In this document: piece by piece, positions 53,861 through 63,488 of the stretch
How positions within the stretch are numbered: position 1 is the stretch's first letter
Layout: every line of letters starts with the position of its first letter
From: Nitrospirota bacterium
Lineage (GTDB): Bacteria > Nitrospirota > Nitrospiria > Nitrospirales > Nitrospiraceae
Length of the DNA: 64,000 nucleotides
NCBI GenBank assembly: GCA_028876065.1
Contig: JAGWTI010000003.1
Span: 1 to 64,000, forward strand
Direction of reading: 5' to 3'
The notes under the pieces: generated by a model
What the model was told of the DNA's origin: nothing
The model's database searches: none
Seen by the model: only the letters and a program-made list of their open reading frames with translations
Translations under genes and position numbers: made by a program

Positions 53861-55015
53861 CTACTGTCCGTTATCGCGCCGAGCGTAGTGCTCCAAAATG
53901 GTGATCATGATCACGATCAAGGCGGCCTGGGCCAGCAAGAGGATCGCTTCCGTCGTGTCCGCCTTGCGCAACACGATGGCCGCCAGCCCCAAGGACGTCA
54001 CCAGCGCGAAGATCAGCTCCACGCTCGCCCGCTGACTGCCGAGCAATCGCGCGAACCGGTGGTGCAAGTGGTCCTTGCCCACATAATCGATCCATTGCTT
54101 CACCGACGCGACCTTGCCGGTTCGGATCCGCTCCACGGTGATATGGATCATATCGTAGATCAACACCCCGAAGATCAGCAATGGGTTACTGAACGACACG
54201 ATGGGATTGTTGTCGGCCCACTCGCCCTTGACGGCCAGGCAGGCGAGGGTAAACCCAAGGAAGGTCGCCCCGCCGTCGCCCAAAAAAATCATGGCCGGCC
54301 CTCGATCCAGCCTGAAATTATAGAAGAAGAACCCCAGGCTCGAGCCGATGACCGCCACCGCCAACCAAGCCAATCCCGGTTGGTTCGTCTCATAGGCCAC
54401 CACGCCCATGAAAAACGCCATCAACATGGCCATACCCGATGCCAGCCCGTCCATTCCGTCGGAAAAATTGAAGGCGTTGGTGATCCCCACGATCCACAAG
54501 AACGTGAGCACGACATTGACGGTGGTGCCGACAGGGCCGGGCGGAAAGAGCGTGAGCGTCTTGCCGGTATAAATCACCATGCCGGCGCCCAACAACTGCG
54601 CCCCCAGCCTCAACCAAGCCGGAAGCCCCCTGGCATCGTCCACGATCCCGACCACGAGAAGCAGCGACCCGGCCAGCAGGATGGCCACCATCCAGTCTTC
54701 CAAAATCGAATTGACCGCGATCGCCCCGAGGAATCCGCAATAGACGGCCAGACCACCGATACGGGGAACCGGCGTGGTATGAATTTTCCGCTCCGAAGGC
54801 TGATCGACCAGCCCCCACTTGACACCCAGACGAATCAGGATGGGCGTGAGCGTGAAGGTGACCGCACATGACAGTAGCAGAATATAGAGCCATCTCCGCC
54901 CTTCGACGATATAGAACTCGCGCGTGGACGGGATCAGGAGCAGCACCAGCCCGGCCAGTCCGATCCACAAGGCCCAACCAGGCCACGTCGGGTTCTCACG
55001 CTCGCCTACCGTCAC
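53861..55015 (-). CDS. WecA/MraY-like polyprenyl-phosphate glycosyl-1-phosphate transferase
   Basis: 384 aa with about ten membrane helices, from GTG 55015, which overlaps the DegT stop by four bases. Catalytic motifs: VGIVDDARG, NAFNFSDGMDGLASG, FLGDGG and HLHHRFARL. It differs from MraY (this is the WecA/TagO group): it would put GlcNAc-1-P or a related sugar phosphate on undecaprenyl phosphate as the first step of glycan assembly. It is the last enzyme of the glycan cluster and lies next to mtnA. Confidence 0.9.
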   Translation of the reverse strand: MTVGERENPTWPGWALWIGLAGLVLLLIPSTREFYIVEGRRWLYILLLSCAVTFTLTPILIRLGVKWGLVDQPSERKIHTTPVPRIGGLAVYCGFLGAIAVNSILEDWMVAILLAGSLLLVVGIVDDARGLPAWLRLGAQLLGAGMVIYTGKTLTLFPPGPVGTTVNVVLTFLWIVGITNAFNFSDGMDGLASGMAMLMAFFMGVVAYETNQPGLAWLAVAVIGSSLGFFFYNFRLDRGPAMIFLGDGGATFLGFTLACLAVKGEWADNNPIVSFSNPLLIFGVLIYDMIHITVERIRTGKVASVKQWIDYVGKDHLHHRFARLLGSQRASVELIFALVTSLGLAAIVLRKADTTEAILLLAQAALIVIMITILEHYARRDNGQ

Positions 55016-56082
55016 TGGAATTCCTCGCGCAAGGCGTGGACCACCCGGGCTGCCTCGTCGTCGGTCAGGGAGGGATAGATGGGCAGCGACAAGGCTCGGG
55101 CATGGGCTTCATCGCTCGCGGCAAACCCGGTTTCTCCCAGATACTGATGGATGGGCCGGAACACAGGACGCCGGCACTGGACGCCCCGACCTTCCAGCCG
55201 CTTCACGATCCCGTCCAGAGGCCCGGCTGACTCCGGCACTCTCACCACATATCGGTAGTAGACATGCGTGCGCCCGTCCGGAACGGCCGGCAGCGTCAGC
55301 CCCAGCGAGCTCAGCTCCGCCCCATACAGAGCGGCGATGGCAGCGCGGCGGCGCACCAATTCCGGGAAGCGTCCGACCTGCACGAGGCCGAGCGCGGCCT
55401 GAAGGTCCGTCAGCTTTCGGTTAAAGGCCAGCGAATCCAACCGATCGCTCTCGTCGTATTCCCGCAGAGCTCGCCCCTTCTCCAGCAATCTCTCGTCGTT
55501 CGACAACAGCATGCCGCCTTCACCGGCGCATACGAGCTTGGTGGCGTAAAAGGAACAGATGGTTACACGTCCCACGCTTCCGACCGGCCGGCCCCGCTCA
55601 ACAGCCCCCAGCGTTTGCGCACAATCTTCGATCAACGGAACGCCGTAGGCTTGCAGAGCCGTCAAATCCGCCGGCAACCCAAAAAGGTGCGGCACGATGA
55701 CCGCCCGCGTACGGGGCGACAGCGCCTTTCGCACAGCGGTCGGGTCAATACCGTACGACTGCGGTTCGATGTCCACGAGTTTCGGCGTCGCCCCCACCCT
55801 GGTCACAGCCAGCCAGGGAGCCGCGCAGACATAGGTCGGGAGCAGCACTTCGTCACCTGGGCCGACACCCAGGGTCAGCAGCGCAACCTCCAACGCGACC
55901 GTCCCGGAACTGACCGCAACGCCGCCGCCGAGCCCCGTCAGCGCCGCCACCGCCCGTTCGAATGCGTCAACCTGCGGGCCTTGGGCCACCTGCCCGGAAG
56001 CCATGACGGAGCGCAGCGCCTGCGCTTCAGCCTCACCGAGAGTGGGGCGCGAATGAGGAATCACCGAACCAGTTTGCGTCAT
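55012..56082 (-). CDS. DegT/DnrJ/EryC1/StrS-type sugar aminotransferase
   Basis: 356 aa. PLP-dependent family: GTVALEVALLTLGVGPGDEV, DIEPQSYGIDPTAV, EDCAQTLGAVERG and the Lys in CSFYATKLVCAGEGG. It aminates 4- or 3-keto nucleotide sugars for surface glycans. ATG 56082 sits four bases after the PIG-L stop; its own stop overlaps the WecA-type gene. The sugar position is not determinable from sequence. Confidence 0.9.
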   Translation of the reverse strand: MTQTGSVIPHSRPTLGEAEAQALRSVMASGQVAQGPQVDAFERAVAALTGLGGGVAVSSGTVALEVALLTLGVGPGDEVLLPTYVCAAPWLAVTRVGATPKLVDIEPQSYGIDPTAVRKALSPRTRAVIVPHLFGLPADLTALQAYGVPLIEDCAQTLGAVERGRPVGSVGRVTICSFYATKLVCAGEGGMLLSNDERLLEKGRALREYDESDRLDSLAFNRKLTDLQAALGLVQVGRFPELVRRRAAIAALYGAELSSLGLTLPAVPDGRTHVYYRYVVRVPESAGPLDGIVKRLEGRGVQCRRPVFRPIHQYLGETGFAASDEAHARALSLPIYPSLTDDEAARVVHALREEFQ

Positions 56083-56086
56083 GAGA

Positions 56087-56722
56087 TTAGGGCAAGAACA
56101 TGCGCAGCGGCACGAACCCTTCCGCGCTTTTCACCCGTCCTTGAATCCCGCGGAAATGCGCCGCGGACGTGGTCACATCGACGATGCTGAGCCCTTCCAC
56201 ATTGGTCTTGTTGACCTGCGACGCGTGGGCTTGCAGCGCCCTGATTTTTGCATCCAACACCTCGCCGATGTCCACAAAGACCGTGGGCGAGAACTGCTGC
56301 GTGGTCGGCCCCTCGTAAAACAGCACATTTTTGGTATAGCGTGTCGCCGAGACGGTGCTCATCGCCAGATGGCGATGATCCTGGTGGGTATCGTCCGGAA
56401 AATGCACGAAGATCATGTGGGGATTCACCTCGCGAACCACCCGCTCGATTTTCTGCACGAGTCCGCGATCGTTGGGGATCGCGGTATCGGGGTAGCCCCC
56501 CCAATAGACCTTCTCCGCCCCTAAAATCTTGGCCGCATCCCCCTGCTCGGCGGCCCGGACATGCGCATCCCCGCCCAACTCCCCTTCCGTCATGATCATC
56601 AAAAATATCTGCTGACCTCGATTCGCATAGTGCAGAAGCGCCCCGCCGCATCCGACCTCGATATCGTCGGGGTGGGCGCCCAATGCCAAGATGCGAATCC
56701 GGTCCGAGTTGTTCGACGCCAT
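56087..56722 (-). CDS. PIG-L/LmbE-family deacetylase
   Basis: 211 aa from ATG 56722, preceded by GGGGAGG. The zinc-binding motif AHPDDIEVGCGG (about residues 15-26) and later FPDDTHQDHRHLAMS match LmbE-type N-acetylglucosaminyl-lipid deacetylases. It may deacetylate an amino sugar of the cluster's glycan. It is the middle of a closely packed series. No signal peptide. Confidence 0.9.
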   Translation of the reverse strand: MASNNSDRIRILALGAHPDDIEVGCGGALLHYANRGQQIFLMIMTEGELGGDAHVRAAEQGDAAKILGAEKVYWGGYPDTAIPNDRGLVQKIERVVREVNPHMIFVHFPDDTHQDHRHLAMSTVSATRYTKNVLFYEGPTTQQFSPTVFVDIGEVLDAKIRALQAHASQVNKTNVEGLSIVDVTTSAAHFRGIQGRVKSAEGFVPLRMFLP

Positions 56723-56737
56723 CACGACCTCCCCTTC

Positions 56738-57505
56738 CTATAATACCCCAGGTTCCGTTTCAGACTGGCCGGGAACGGTATGTTCCGCGGAGTTCCCCTG
56801 CGCGGCGGCGAGGGCTCGCCCCTCCTGCCTGGTGGCACGCAACCGTTGCAAGGCTTCGCCGCCGCAGGCAAAGAGCAAATCAATGGCCGCCATGCCCGGC
56901 ATGAACGGCTCATAACATTGCCGATAGACCGGATGATGGAAGTCCTGCACCTCCAACCCTATTCCGGACGCTTCAAACCTGGGCCTATCCATATAGCCGG
57001 CTGCGCCGGCTCCGGCCAGATACCGGTCCCCCCCCACGGCTCGGCAGATGTCGATCAGCCGGTCCGTCGGCTCCTCACGCAGGCTCATCTCCGACGCGAT
57101 TCGCATCGGAGTCGTGATGCCATAAGCTGTTAGCAACCATCTGAGCACGGCGACGTTGAGGTCGGACAACCGTTCCCAGGGTTGCCGATAAATCGCCCGC
57201 AGCCCATCCATCAACGGCTCGCGGTGCGGCGCCCGCGCATAGTGCATCTCGATCGTCCGCACGTGCTTGGCAGCCCAGTCCTCGCCCGAATTGACGCGCA
57301 CCTCGTTGATCTTCTGGCCGAACCGATGCAGCACGGGCACCGTCACCCACTGCCAGCCCTGCGCCGTTCTGATGCGATTGCGGTTTTGCCATTCGTTTTT
57401 CTTAAACTGGACATTGTCCAGGACGACAAACACATCGGCGCGATCGATCTTGTCGAGATACCCCAACCAGGGCAGATACTGAGGTTGATGGATCGCGACC
57501 ACCAT
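56738..57505 (-). CDS. WbqC-like family protein
   Basis: 255 aa from ATG 57505, overlapping the previous stop by one base (TGATG). It starts VVAIHQPQYLPWLGYLDKID, with later LDNVQFKKNEWQNRNRI and DRYLAGAGAAGYMD, the WbqC pattern. Members occur in O-antigen and capsule loci and are proposed glycine- or acyltransferase-like enzymes, without proven activity. The GAGAAGYM loop is conserved. The role here is inferred from context. Confidence 0.85.
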   Translation of the reverse strand: MVVAIHQPQYLPWLGYLDKIDRADVFVVLDNVQFKKNEWQNRNRIRTAQGWQWVTVPVLHRFGQKINEVRVNSGEDWAAKHVRTIEMHYARAPHREPLMDGLRAIYRQPWERLSDLNVAVLRWLLTAYGITTPMRIASEMSLREEPTDRLIDICRAVGGDRYLAGAGAAGYMDRPRFEASGIGLEVQDFHHPVYRQCYEPFMPGMAAIDLLFACGGEALQRLRATRQEGRALAAAQGNSAEHTVPGQSETEPGVL

Positions 57506-59103
57506 CACAGTCCCTGTGCGCCGGCGGGCGGCGCCGGGGCCACGGCCGGATCGGATGCCAACGGCGCGCCGGGTGGATCGGTCTGCGCCGCCGGGACCGG
57601 CCCGACGAAAATGGGGTTGCTGAGAAGCTCGCTCCCCTGGCCCTTGACCGAGAGGCGATAGTAATTCCAGACTCCCGGAGGCGCGCCAGGATCGGTGAGC
57701 ACCTGCTCGAACGGGGTCACGCCCGTCAGGGTCGCGGCCACCTGGCCGGAGCGGATTACCATCAACGTGATGGGCTGCGCCCCTTGGTCCACCGCCGTGA
57801 CTTTCACCCGTACGGTCACGTCGCCGGCCCCGCTGGGGTCCAACGATTCGCCGCTCACCGCCCCCCTGGCACCGCCTGCACACTCGACGCGAAACTGATC
57901 GAGGCGCAACCCCGACCCTTTGGTGTACTGGCCTACCGAATAGAGCCGCCCGCTGCGCAACGCCTCCAGGAGGCCCGCGGCATTCCGTTGACGGACCCAG
58001 AAAATCGTCAACACTTGGTCGAGTTCCCTCGTGTCCCGATTCATGCCGTGGAAGGCGATCTCGCCGACGGTGAACGGCGGAGCGGGGCCCTTGCGCCGGG
58101 CCGCATACTGGCCCAGGAGCTGGTCCCAGAAATTGCCCGGGTCCGCCACGGTTCGATTGTCCTGATAGATGCCGCCGAAGCCGGTGTAGCCGCTGGTCAT
58201 CACAAGGGCTTCCGGGTAGGGATCCGTCTTGACCGTCACTTTCCCCAAAGGGCCATAATCGAACTGGTTGAAGTCCCGGGCCTCGGGCATGGACCAGATC
58301 GTCGCGCCGCCGCGCGCCGCGACGGCATCGATGAACGTTTGATAAGGCCGGTAGCTCAGATGCTCGTCATAGCTGCTGTAAACCGGGGTCCCGACCGGCC
58401 AGGCGTTGAACAGCAGCAACGAGGCGGCCGCGGCCAGCGTGACGGAAGCCAGACGATGTGTGCGGCGCGCACGAGAGGAGACTCGACCGTCGCGCGAAAC
58501 CCTGGCCGTTCGACGGAACCACAGCCACGTCGCCGGCACGAACAGCAGCACCGGCGACAGGGTCACCACGCTGGCCCAATCATAGCGATAGGAACCGGGA
58601 TTGCCGTTGACCGGCAAAGCGGCATAGTCCTCCGCGCGGGGCAAGCCGAACACCAGGATGTTCTTCTGGGAATTGTGCATCGTCAAGTTGCCCTCGAACA
58701 GGGAACCGGTCCAGTAATAATGAGGGACCACCTCCACGCCGGGGACCAGCAATACTTTCGGATGTCGGGCCTGGGCCGCCGCCACATCGTTCAAAAATCG
58801 GTCCAGTCCGTAGTCCAGCACCGAGCGGATGGAGAACGTCCGTTTGAGCAGCCCGCGAAACGGATAGAGCCCATACTCGTACCGAAGGACGAAATTATCG
58901 GTCAGGACGACCGCATCCAGCCCCAGGGCCTCCGCCTGTTCGGCTACTTGATCCAGAGTAAGATCGCCCGTGCTGACCGTGCTGTGCACATGAAAGCTGG
59001 TGACCAACGGGGTGAGCGCCGGCTCGTCAGCCCTGGCCTGAACGACCGCCATGGCCAGCCAAAGGCCGCACAGCGCGATCGCTTTCCATCCCCCTCGACT
59101 CAT
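57505..59103 (-). CDS. Membrane PHP-like metal-dependent protein in glycan cluster
   Basis: 532 aa from ATG 59103, after AGGGGCGGC, overlapping the GT4 stop. A signal-like start (ALCGLWLAMAVVQARAD) leads into a PHP-type HxH motif (FHVHSTVSTGDLTLDQVAEQA) and VVLTDNF, then GVEVVPHYY. Around residues 190-250 two hydrophobic helices (SPVLLFVPATWLWFRR; LASVTLAAAASLLLFNAW) interrupt the domain, which resumes with EHLSYRPY. The last 130 residues are beta-rich. PHP proteins are metal-dependent phosphatases or esterases; the export and split make this one unusual. Confidence 0.7.
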   Translation of the reverse strand: MSRGGWKAIALCGLWLAMAVVQARADEPALTPLVTSFHVHSTVSTGDLTLDQVAEQAEALGLDAVVLTDNFVLRYEYGLYPFRGLLKRTFSIRSVLDYGLDRFLNDVAAAQARHPKVLLVPGVEVVPHYYWTGSLFEGNLTMHNSQKNILVFGLPRAEDYAALPVNGNPGSYRYDWASVVTLSPVLLFVPATWLWFRRTARVSRDGRVSSRARRTHRLASVTLAAAASLLLFNAWPVGTPVYSSYDEHLSYRPYQTFIDAVAARGGATIWSMPEARDFNQFDYGPLGKVTVKTDPYPEALVMTSGYTGFGGIYQDNRTVADPGNFWDQLLGQYAARRKGPAPPFTVGEIAFHGMNRDTRELDQVLTIFWVRQRNAAGLLEALRSGRLYSVGQYTKGSGLRLDQFRVECAGGARGAVSGESLDPSGAGDVTVRVKVTAVDQGAQPITLMVIRSGQVAATLTGVTPFEQVLTDPGAPPGVWNYYRLSVKGQGSELLSNPIFVGPVPAAQTDPPGAPLASDPAVAPAPPAGAQGL

Positions 59104-60317
59104 GCCGCCCCTTGCCTGCCGGCTTCCGTCCAAGCCCTCTCGTAGACCGACTCAACGGCGCGCACCATCGCCTCGGACCCGAACCGTTCGCCGATGCTTC
59201 GACTGGCCGCCGCCCCGAGTTCCCCCGCCCACTCCGGTTTGTTCAGCAATTCCTCCAAGGCCGAGGCCAGAGCCCCTGCGTCTCCGGCCGGTACGAGCAG
59301 CCCGGTGCGGCGATCCTCCACGATCGCCGGCACCCCGCCGACCCGGCTCGCCACCACAGGAAGCCCGGCCGCCATGGCCTCGATCAACGCACGACCCATG
59401 CCTTCGTTCAACGACGGAAGCACAAAGAGCTGCATGGCCGCCAAACATTCCGGCACATCCTGCCGGTCCCCCAGCAGATGCACGGAGTCGTTCACGCCAA
59501 GCCGCGCAGCCAGAGCCAGGTAGTCGTCCCGCAACTCACCGCTCCCCACGATGACGACATGCAATCTCGGATGCCGTGGCTTTAACGCAGCGAACGCCTC
59601 GATCAAAAACCGATGCCCCTTCACCTCCGTCAGCCACCCGACCGATCCTATCACAAGGGCATCGGGGGGACAGTCGAATCCCGTCGGACGGGGACGGCTC
59701 TTCTGCGAAACGGCGGCCCGAAACCGCGCCAGGTCGATCCCGCTGGGCACGACGGAAAACCGCTCCGCCCGGCCAACCGCAAGGGCAAGGTGCTCATCCC
59801 GCTCCGATTCCGTCAAGGCAATCAAGCCGGTCGTTATTCCGGCCAGCGCCCGCTCGATCCACAGAAATGCCAGGGACGCCGCGCGGCCGAAATGGCCATA
59901 GAAGACATGGCCGTGCGGCGTATGTACGACGACCCGCACCCCGGTCACCCACGCGGCCAGACGGCCCAACACGCCGGCCTTGGACGTATGCGTATGGACG
60001 ATGGCCGGTCGCTCTTGTCGAAATATCGCGATCAACCGCCAGAGGGTGACCAGATCCTTCACGGGATGGATCTCCCGCGTCAGACTCGGCAACAAGATCC
60101 ATCGGACCCCCGCCTGCGTCAGGCGCCGGCAATTCGCCTCGGTCGCCCGATCCCCCCCTTGCGCGTCCCAGCGCCCGGCTCGTCCCATGACCACGACCGG
60201 CTCGAACTTGGTTCGATCATGGCCGAGCGCCGTCAGCAAGGTATTCTGCGCGGACCCGCCCCAGTCGAATCGCGTGATGACATGCACGACCTTGCGCGGC
60301 GCGATCTCACCGGCCAT
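59100..60317 (-). CDS. Family 4 glycosyltransferase
   Basis: 405 aa from ATG 60317 (it overlaps the next GT by 11 bases). GT-B fold: VVHVITRFDWGGSAQNTLL at the start, HTHTSKAGVLGRLAAW, VVPSGIDLARF, and the C-terminal donor-binding segment LPSLNEGMGRALIEAMAAGLP with E-x7-E. It transfers a sugar in surface-glycan assembly. The next gene's stop lies inside it, so the two are coupled. Confidence 0.93.
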   Translation of the reverse strand: MAGEIAPRKVVHVITRFDWGGSAQNTLLTALGHDRTKFEPVVVMGRAGRWDAQGGDRATEANCRRLTQAGVRWILLPSLTREIHPVKDLVTLWRLIAIFRQERPAIVHTHTSKAGVLGRLAAWVTGVRVVVHTPHGHVFYGHFGRAASLAFLWIERALAGITTGLIALTESERDEHLALAVGRAERFSVVPSGIDLARFRAAVSQKSRPRPTGFDCPPDALVIGSVGWLTEVKGHRFLIEAFAALKPRHPRLHVVIVGSGELRDDYLALAARLGVNDSVHLLGDRQDVPECLAAMQLFVLPSLNEGMGRALIEAMAAGLPVVASRVGGVPAIVEDRRTGLLVPAGDAGALASALEELLNKPEWAGELGAAASRSIGERFGSEAMVRAVESVYERAWTEAGRQGAA

Positions 60318-61545
60318 GACAGGCCTCGCCCGCCCCTTCGCACACATCCCGGAGCACCTGATCGAGCTGCCGGTTGTGCCGATCCCAGGTATAGTCCGTA
60401 AGCGCCAGTTCTCGCCCGCGTCTGGACAACCGCTCCTGCTCGCCCGGCTGATCGCGAAACCGCCGCAAGATTCGCCGCAGCGCCTCGGCCAGCGCCGGGC
60501 CATCGCTCCCCTCCGCCACCAAGCGAGGGTCCACCCGGGCCAGGATTTCCGGAATGGCCCCGACCGGAGTGCCCAAGACGGGAGTGCCGCAGGCCAGGGC
60601 TTCGACGGTGACCAAGCCGAACCCTTCAAGTTCGTGCGTCGGCATCACCACCAGATCGGCCGCCTGGTAATAGCCGGGCAGATCCGGCTCCGGGACAAAT
60701 CCGAGCAGCCGGACCGACGGCGCCAGGCCGAGCTCGTCGATCAGGTTCTGCAACGACGCCCGCAAGGGCCCGTCTCCGCCGATCAACAAGAGCAGGTCCT
60801 GCCGTTCCGGCCCCAGCCCGGCCAACGCGCGCAACAAGTTCTCCAGGCCCATACGGGGCACAAGATTTCTGACCGTAAAAAGAATGACGTTCTTCTGCGG
60901 CAACCCCAACCGGTCCCGAACCGCCACCGGATCGTCGGGAGGACGAAACCGCTCGATGTCCACCGCGCCGGGAATGACCCGCACCCGTTCCGCGTCGATG
61001 CCATGCGACCGCATCACCCGCTGCTTCATGAATTCGCTCAGCACGACGATCCGCGCACAACGGCGCATTACGACTCGCTCGCACCAGCGACGCAGGCGCG
61101 CATTGGCGGTCCACCGGGCGCGCGCGAGCAGGCCGGTCCGAGGCTTCGTCCTGGTCGTATATTCTTCGTGGGCCAGAGAATGGCAGACGTAGACCCAACC
61201 CCGGATCGCGGACCGCCTCGCGAGGATCGGCCCCAGCCCGGCCATGGACTGATGGACGATGGCTGCGTCGGGAAGGCCGGTCCGACCGGCTTCATCCACC
61301 ATGCGCACCGATCCCCGCACGGACGACAGGACGAACCCCCACTCATGGTCTCGCGACACCCGATACCGGTATTCCCGTATCGCCCCCACGGTCACCTGCG
61401 GTCGTTCGTCCCCGGCCGGAGCCCGCACAATCGTACTGACCCGATGCCCCAACCGGCCCAAGCCCAGGGCTTGTTCCTGCAGAACGCGCTCGGCCCCGCC
61501 GATCACCGTCACCGCCGAGACGTCGGCCAAGAGAAAGACGTTCAT
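60307..61545 (-). CDS. Family 4 glycosyltransferase
   Basis: 412 aa from ATG 61545, overlapping the asnB stop (ATGA). GT-B features: VTVIGGAERVLQEQALGLGR at the N-terminus, VIPGAVDIERF, TVRNLVPRMGLENLLRAL and the donor site MPTHELEGFGLVTVEALACG. The acceptor and sugar are unknown. It forms a chain with asnB and the other GT4 gene. Confidence 0.93.
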   Translation of the reverse strand: MNVFLLADVSAVTVIGGAERVLQEQALGLGRLGHRVSTIVRAPAGDERPQVTVGAIREYRYRVSRDHEWGFVLSSVRGSVRMVDEAGRTGLPDAAIVHQSMAGLGPILARRSAIRGWVYVCHSLAHEEYTTRTKPRTGLLARARWTANARLRRWCERVVMRRCARIVVLSEFMKQRVMRSHGIDAERVRVIPGAVDIERFRPPDDPVAVRDRLGLPQKNVILFTVRNLVPRMGLENLLRALAGLGPERQDLLLLIGGDGPLRASLQNLIDELGLAPSVRLLGFVPEPDLPGYYQAADLVVMPTHELEGFGLVTVEALACGTPVLGTPVGAIPEILARVDPRLVAEGSDGPALAEALRRILRRFRDQPGEQERLSRRGRELALTDYTWDRHNRQLDQVLRDVCEGAGEACHGR

Positions 61546-63452
61546 GCCGGCTGCGTCCCCTCCGCAAGCCGGTGCCACAATTCCAACACCAGCAAGGCAA
61601 AGATCTGATCGGCGAAGTTTCTCCGTCCGGCGCCATGCTCCCGGAGCAGCCACCGGACGTAGTCGGGCTTGACGTACCCCCGCCGCCGCACGGTGTCATC
61701 GGTGAGCAGATCCAGCGTCATCTCGCGTAGGTCCTCGCGCAGCCAGCGCGCCAGCGGTACCTGAAACCCCTGCTTGGGCCCGCGCACGATCGCGGGCGGC
61801 AACACCCTTCTGAGCGCATGTCGCATGAACCCCTTGAGCGTCCACCGGCCGAACCGAACCGACGACGGCACGCGACAGGCAAAGGCCAAGAGCTCGTGGT
61901 CGCAGAAGGGCACGCGCAACTCCAGCGAATGGGCCATGCTGAGCCGATCGCCCATGCGGAGGAGGTCGTCGGGCAGATACGTTTGAAGGTCCAGACCCAT
62001 GGCCCGGTCCGACGGATCGTCGGACGGCCAGTGGTCGAATAACATCCGGTAAGTCCTGGCAACCGTCTCAATCCCCCGCCCGGCCGCGCAGGCGTCGGTG
62101 AAGGCCGAGACACCCCATTCGGCCGGCAGGAACGTCATCCATTGGACATATTGCGCGGACAAATCCAGCCGACCGTCGCGCAGGAACCGTTTGATCCGGC
62201 CGACCTGATCCCGACTGCCGGTCCCTTCGCGCAGCAACGGGGCCACCCGGTCGCCGACCCACCCGCGAACGGCCGCCGGCACCAGCGCGTAACGAGCGGC
62301 CGCGCGCGCGCCGAGATACCGGGGATACCCCCCGAACAGCTCATCCCCGCCGATCCCCGACAGCGCCACCGTGACGGAACGACGGGCGACCTCGGAAATC
62401 AGATAAGTGGGAATCGCCGAGGAGTCCGCAAATGGCTCGCCCATGGCCGCCACAACCTTCGGCAACAGCGTCACCGCGTCTGGGTCCAGCCGCTCTTCCG
62501 TATGGTCCGTCCCAAAGTGGTCCGCCATCAGACGGGCTGCCTCCAGCTCGTTGTAAGAACGATCCGCCGGCGAGTCGTAGCCGATCGAAAAGCTCTTGAT
62601 CGGCCCCTCGGTGGCCGAGCGCATCATGGCCAATATCGAGCCGGAATCCAGCCCGCCGGACAGGAAGAGGCCCAAGGGCACGTCGCTCACCAGATGCGCC
62701 TGGACCGTGTCCTTGAGCAGCGACAGGAATCGCGCTTCCGTCTCGGCTTCCGGCTCCCTTCGGTGCGGAGACCAGGCGACGCTCGGCACATAGTATCGTC
62801 CCGTCTCCACCTTCCCCCGCTCAACCTTCAGCCATTCCCCAGGCTGAAGCTGCCGGATTCCCTCGTACATTGTGCCGGGGCCGGGCACATAGAGCAGGGT
62901 CAGGTACTGGGCCACTGCCGCAGGATCGACGGCGCGCGGCGGGAGGGCCTCCAGAAGGGACGGCAGCTCGGACGCAAAGGCCAAGCCAGGTCCGCCTCCC
63001 TCCGTACCGGGCAGCACCGCATAATACAGAGGCTTGATGCCCAACCGGTCGCGGACCAAGAGCAACCGGCTGCGCTCGCGGTCCCAGAGCGCGTAGGCGA
63101 ACATGCCGCGGAGCCGCTGGACGCCGGCCTCCCCTTCCTGCTCGTATAAATGAACGAGCACTTCTGTATCGCAGTTGGTCGTAAACCGGTGCCCCTTGGC
63201 GATCAACTCCCGCCGCAGTTCCCGGTAATTGTAGATTTCCCCGTTCATCACCACCCAGACCGTGCCGGTTTCGTTGGACATCGGCTGCCGACCGCCCTGC
63301 GGATCGATCACGCGCAGCCGCTGCATCCCCAGCCGGATGCCGGGTTCCTGATGCATGCCCTGTTCATCCGGCCCCCGATGCTCCAGGCGGCGCATCATGC
63401 GCGCCAAGACCGACGCGTCTCCCTGGCCGACCAGACCGCAGATGCCGCACAT
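61542..63452 (-). CDS. AsnB-type amidotransferase (asparagine synthase family)
   Basis: 636 aa. N-terminal class II glutamine amidotransferase with Cys2 (MCGICGLVGQG), RGPDEQG and NGEIYNYRELR, followed by the ATP-pyrophosphatase domain with FLSGGLDSGSIL and a C-terminal region (GGDELFGGYPRYLG). Longer than E. coli AsnB (554 aa). In glycan clusters such enzymes may amidate a uronic acid, so a glycan role is as likely as asparagine synthesis. It sits directly before two glycosyltransferases. Confidence 0.9.
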   Translation of the reverse strand: MCGICGLVGQGDASVLARMMRRLEHRGPDEQGMHQEPGIRLGMQRLRVIDPQGGRQPMSNETGTVWVVMNGEIYNYRELRRELIAKGHRFTTNCDTEVLVHLYEQEGEAGVQRLRGMFAYALWDRERSRLLLVRDRLGIKPLYYAVLPGTEGGGPGLAFASELPSLLEALPPRAVDPAAVAQYLTLLYVPGPGTMYEGIRQLQPGEWLKVERGKVETGRYYVPSVAWSPHRREPEAETEARFLSLLKDTVQAHLVSDVPLGLFLSGGLDSGSILAMMRSATEGPIKSFSIGYDSPADRSYNELEAARLMADHFGTDHTEERLDPDAVTLLPKVVAAMGEPFADSSAIPTYLISEVARRSVTVALSGIGGDELFGGYPRYLGARAAARYALVPAAVRGWVGDRVAPLLREGTGSRDQVGRIKRFLRDGRLDLSAQYVQWMTFLPAEWGVSAFTDACAAGRGIETVARTYRMLFDHWPSDDPSDRAMGLDLQTYLPDDLLRMGDRLSMAHSLELRVPFCDHELLAFACRVPSSVRFGRWTLKGFMRHALRRVLPPAIVRGPKQGFQVPLARWLREDLREMTLDLLTDDTVRRRGYVKPDYVRWLLREHGAGRRNFADQIFALLVLELWHRLAEGTQPA

Positions 63453-63488
63453 CAGCGTCTCAGCTCCCGCATTACCGACACACCCCCC

